Shown: positions 62,435 to 64,000 of the stretch, in pieces | How the letters are laid out: the number at the start of each line of letters is the position of its first letter | Position numbering within the stretch: position 1 is the first letter of the stretch | NCBI GenBank assembly: GCA_015062005.1 | Contig: SUVL01000008.1 | Span: forward strand, 28,301-92,300 | Length of the DNA: 64,000 bases | From: Akkermansiaceae bacterium | GTDB lineage: Bacteria; Verrucomicrobiota; Verrucomicrobiia; Verrucomicrobiales; Akkermansiaceae | Reading direction: 5' to 3' | Notes under the pieces: model-generated | Databases searched by the model: none | Seen by the model: the letters and a program-made list of their open reading frames with translations, nothing else | What the model was told of the DNA's origin: nothing | Position numbers and translations under genes: made by a program

Positions 62435-63724
62435 TTATGGTGTGGTGTTTTCTGTTTGTATGGGCGCGTTCGGATCAACATTGAATGACCATTCAGCCTT
62501 GTGGGCTTTGCCATTGTTGCTTTTCCAGGTAACGTGCACGGAAATGTTGGGCATGTAGATGCGGCAGGGGAGCACCCATTGCACGGTGCGGGTGGCTTCC
62601 TCCACCTTGGCCGGGACGGTGCCGAACCCGCTCACTTTCATCCGGATGGTGGAGAGGTCCAGGTCGGGTACTCCGTTCATGTAGGCGGTGATGGCCTCGA
62701 AATCGGGGTTGACGGTCTGCTGCGGTTGCGGGTCTACGGTAAAGGGAGGGGGCGGGGTGTCGCTGGACAGGGCTCCGGGGGTGGCTCCTGAAGTGGAGCT
62801 GGTGCCGATTTCGGTGATGCGGAAATCCACCGCCCGGCGGAAGATGGAGGGGTCATTGCCGAAAATCATGTAGCGGTGAATCTGCAGCGGGTCTTCGGTC
62901 ACGGATACTTTGCCGGGTTTTACGTCGAAGGCGGCTACGTAGCCGTAGCTGGCAATGCGCTCCAGCATGCCGGGGGTTATGTAACCGCCGGGGTAGCAGT
63001 AGGTGTTCACCGGGCCGAACATCTTGCTGAGCTTCTTCTGGGATTCGCCCAGCTCCTTATCGACCAGGGCGGCGTAGGCTTCGGGGCCTTGTGCCTCTGT
63101 CTTTTTCCAGTCTCTGGGGTAATGGTGGCTGACGGAGTGGCTGCCCACCGTGGCGCCGTTGGCCTGCATTTCCTTGACCTGTGCTGGTGAGAGGCTGTCA
63201 CCCATGCCGGTGATGTAATTGGTGTACAGGAAAAGGGTGAAGGGGTAGCCGTATTCCTTCAGAATGGGGTAGGCATCGGTATAGACGCTTTTCCAGCCGT
63301 CGTCCAGGGTGATGAGGGCACAGCGGGCCGGCAGGGTGCGGTTGCCGTGGCGCCAATCCAGGAAGTCCTGCATGCTGATGACGGTGATGCCGGAACGCCG
63401 GAGGTATTCCATCTGTTCGCGGAATTCGGAGGTGCGCATGAGCATCTGCGAAACCTTGGCGGTTTTGCTGAAATTGTGATACCCCAGCACCGTCACCCGG
63501 GTCTGATCCCGGGGAACATCCAGCACTTTGGCCGGTTCTACTTCCTCGGCGTAGTCTTCCTCCTCCTCACCCCCGGTTGCGGGGAGCGGCTGGTTGACCG
63601 GTAGTGCTTTCTCATCAATGATATCCAGTGTGAGAGGGTCGAGAATCATGGGCTCCGGGTCAAACTCCTGAGCATAGACTGCCGTACAGATGGTGAACAG
63701 GATGAGCCGGAGCAATGCCTTCAT
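62435..63724 (-). CDS. Secreted polysaccharide deacetylase (NodB/CE4)
   Basis: From the ATG at 63724 (MKALLRLILFTICTAVYAQ), 429 residues with signal peptide. The NodB domain (about 75-250) has VLGYHNFSK at the start, metal-block TLDDGWKSVYTDAYPIL (catalytic Asp pair), and TVGSHSVSHHYP (the H-S/T-x-x-H metal-binding motif). It then has a C-terminal beta-sandwich-like part ending in a MYITWKSNNGKAH-type region. CE4 enzymes remove acetyl groups from peptidoglycan, chitin or exopolysaccharide. It precedes the basic protein by 3 bases. Confidence 0.9.
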   Translation of the reverse strand: MKALLRLILFTICTAVYAQEFDPEPMILDPLTLDIIDEKALPVNQPLPATGGEEEEDYAEEVEPAKVLDVPRDQTRVTVLGYHNFSKTAKVSQMLMRTSEFREQMEYLRRSGITVISMQDFLDWRHGNRTLPARCALITLDDGWKSVYTDAYPILKEYGYPFTLFLYTNYITGMGDSLSPAQVKEMQANGATVGSHSVSHHYPRDWKKTEAQGPEAYAALVDKELGESQKKLSKMFGPVNTYCYPGGYITPGMLERIASYGYVAAFDVKPGKVSVTEDPLQIHRYMIFGNDPSIFRRAVDFRITEIGTSSTSGATPGALSSDTPPPPFTVDPQPQQTVNPDFEAITAYMNGVPDLDLSTIRMKVSGFGTVPAKVEEATRTVQWVLPCRIYMPNISVHVTWKSNNGKAHKAEWSFNVDPNAPIQTENTTP

Positions 63725-63888
63725 GCGCGAAAGACTATCAGGATTCATTGCTTAAGGCAAGATTTTATTATGTCAATCCGGAGGTGGTGCGCGTCTGCGC
63801 ACACGTGTCCCAAAGATTTGGTAAGCAATAGAAACATCGGCAACATTTTGGAAGAAGCCCCTATCTGCTCGACAAATGGGAATTTGCA

Positions 63889-64000
63889 GCTCTGGCGTAT
63901 ACGCCAGAGCCATGCGGCACATAGTGCCGCTTTCATACCGCCGCAGGCGGTATTTACATACACCGGCTTCGCCGGTGTAATTCATTGAGCGAAGCGACTA
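63889..64000. mobile_element. Left half of a second hairpin array (cut by window edge)
   Basis: Palindromes at 63889-63910, 63914-63930, 63935-63953 and 63959-63979 separated by TTTCATA/TTTACATA spacers, ending in ttcattgagcgaagcgac, exactly the signature of the 2.1-kb cassette at 2204-2221 and in the same orientation. Its inner gene, if present, lies beyond the window. Just upstream is a tgtcccaaagatttgg half site (about 63806-63821). Confidence 0.65.

Overview
The window is a GC-rich bacterial chromosome segment that most resembles a member of the Verrucomicrobiota, probably Akkermansiaceae-like. This is an inference from four short proteins or remnants ending in the same PEP-CTERM tail (PEPATATLSLLAL followed by an Arg-rich end), secreted SGNH-hydrolase, GH16 and polysaccharide-deacetylase proteins, NagA, and many intergenic palindromes. 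No rRNA or tRNA gene was found.

Left third (1-32.7 kb): mostly minus-strand housekeeping genes. These are a truncated solute-binding lipoprotein at the edge, guaA, clpB, a UvrD-type helicase, an OmpA-like protein, an M23 peptidase, tkt, a secreted ankyrin protein, a decayed acyl-ACP-synthetase-like gene, kbl, a lipid/ribosome cluster (plsX, rpmF, a YceD-like gene), a HAD-FolB fusion, a DPBB-like secreted protein, nadB, crcB, an RmlD-like reductase, an RND efflux pair with a double-length adaptor, an ABC ATPase and ilvC. Between guaA and clpB sits a cassette in which a small four-helix-bundle (S23/IVP-type) gene is flanked by inverted arrays of small hairpins.

Middle (32.8-51.4 kb): a pilin-like protein overlapping tilS, an FHA tail-anchored protein, hpf, a SulP permease, an M3 peptidase, GH16 and a small membrane protein. 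A duplicated palindrome array follows, then an E3-binding/acyltransferase-like protein without catalytic His, nagA, a giant PEP-CTERM SGNH hydrolase, dnaB and a lipoprotein amidase. The intergenic gaps carry a MITE-like family with GGGAACTTCTAAAAA-type ends, short GTCAATC-type repeats and a CACGTGTCCCAAA palindrome family.

Right part (51.8-61.1 kb): an accessory region. It holds a PEP-CTERM protease remnant, a three-gene HipBST-type toxin-antitoxin operon, a frameshifted zeta-type kinase with its small partner, and an AbiEi/AbiEii operon. It also holds three PEP-CTERM genes that share almost the same promoter/leader and 3' end but have unrelated middles. Two of these face each other around a tyrosine recombinase; the third has lost its start codon. 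This looks like an expressed/silent surface-protein cassette locus. The window ends with a basic disordered protein, a polysaccharide deacetylase, and the left half of another hairpin array like the one at 2.1 kb.

Two candidates stand out as little-described systems: the hairpin-array/four-helix-bundle cassette, and the recombinase-associated PEP-CTERM cassette locus.
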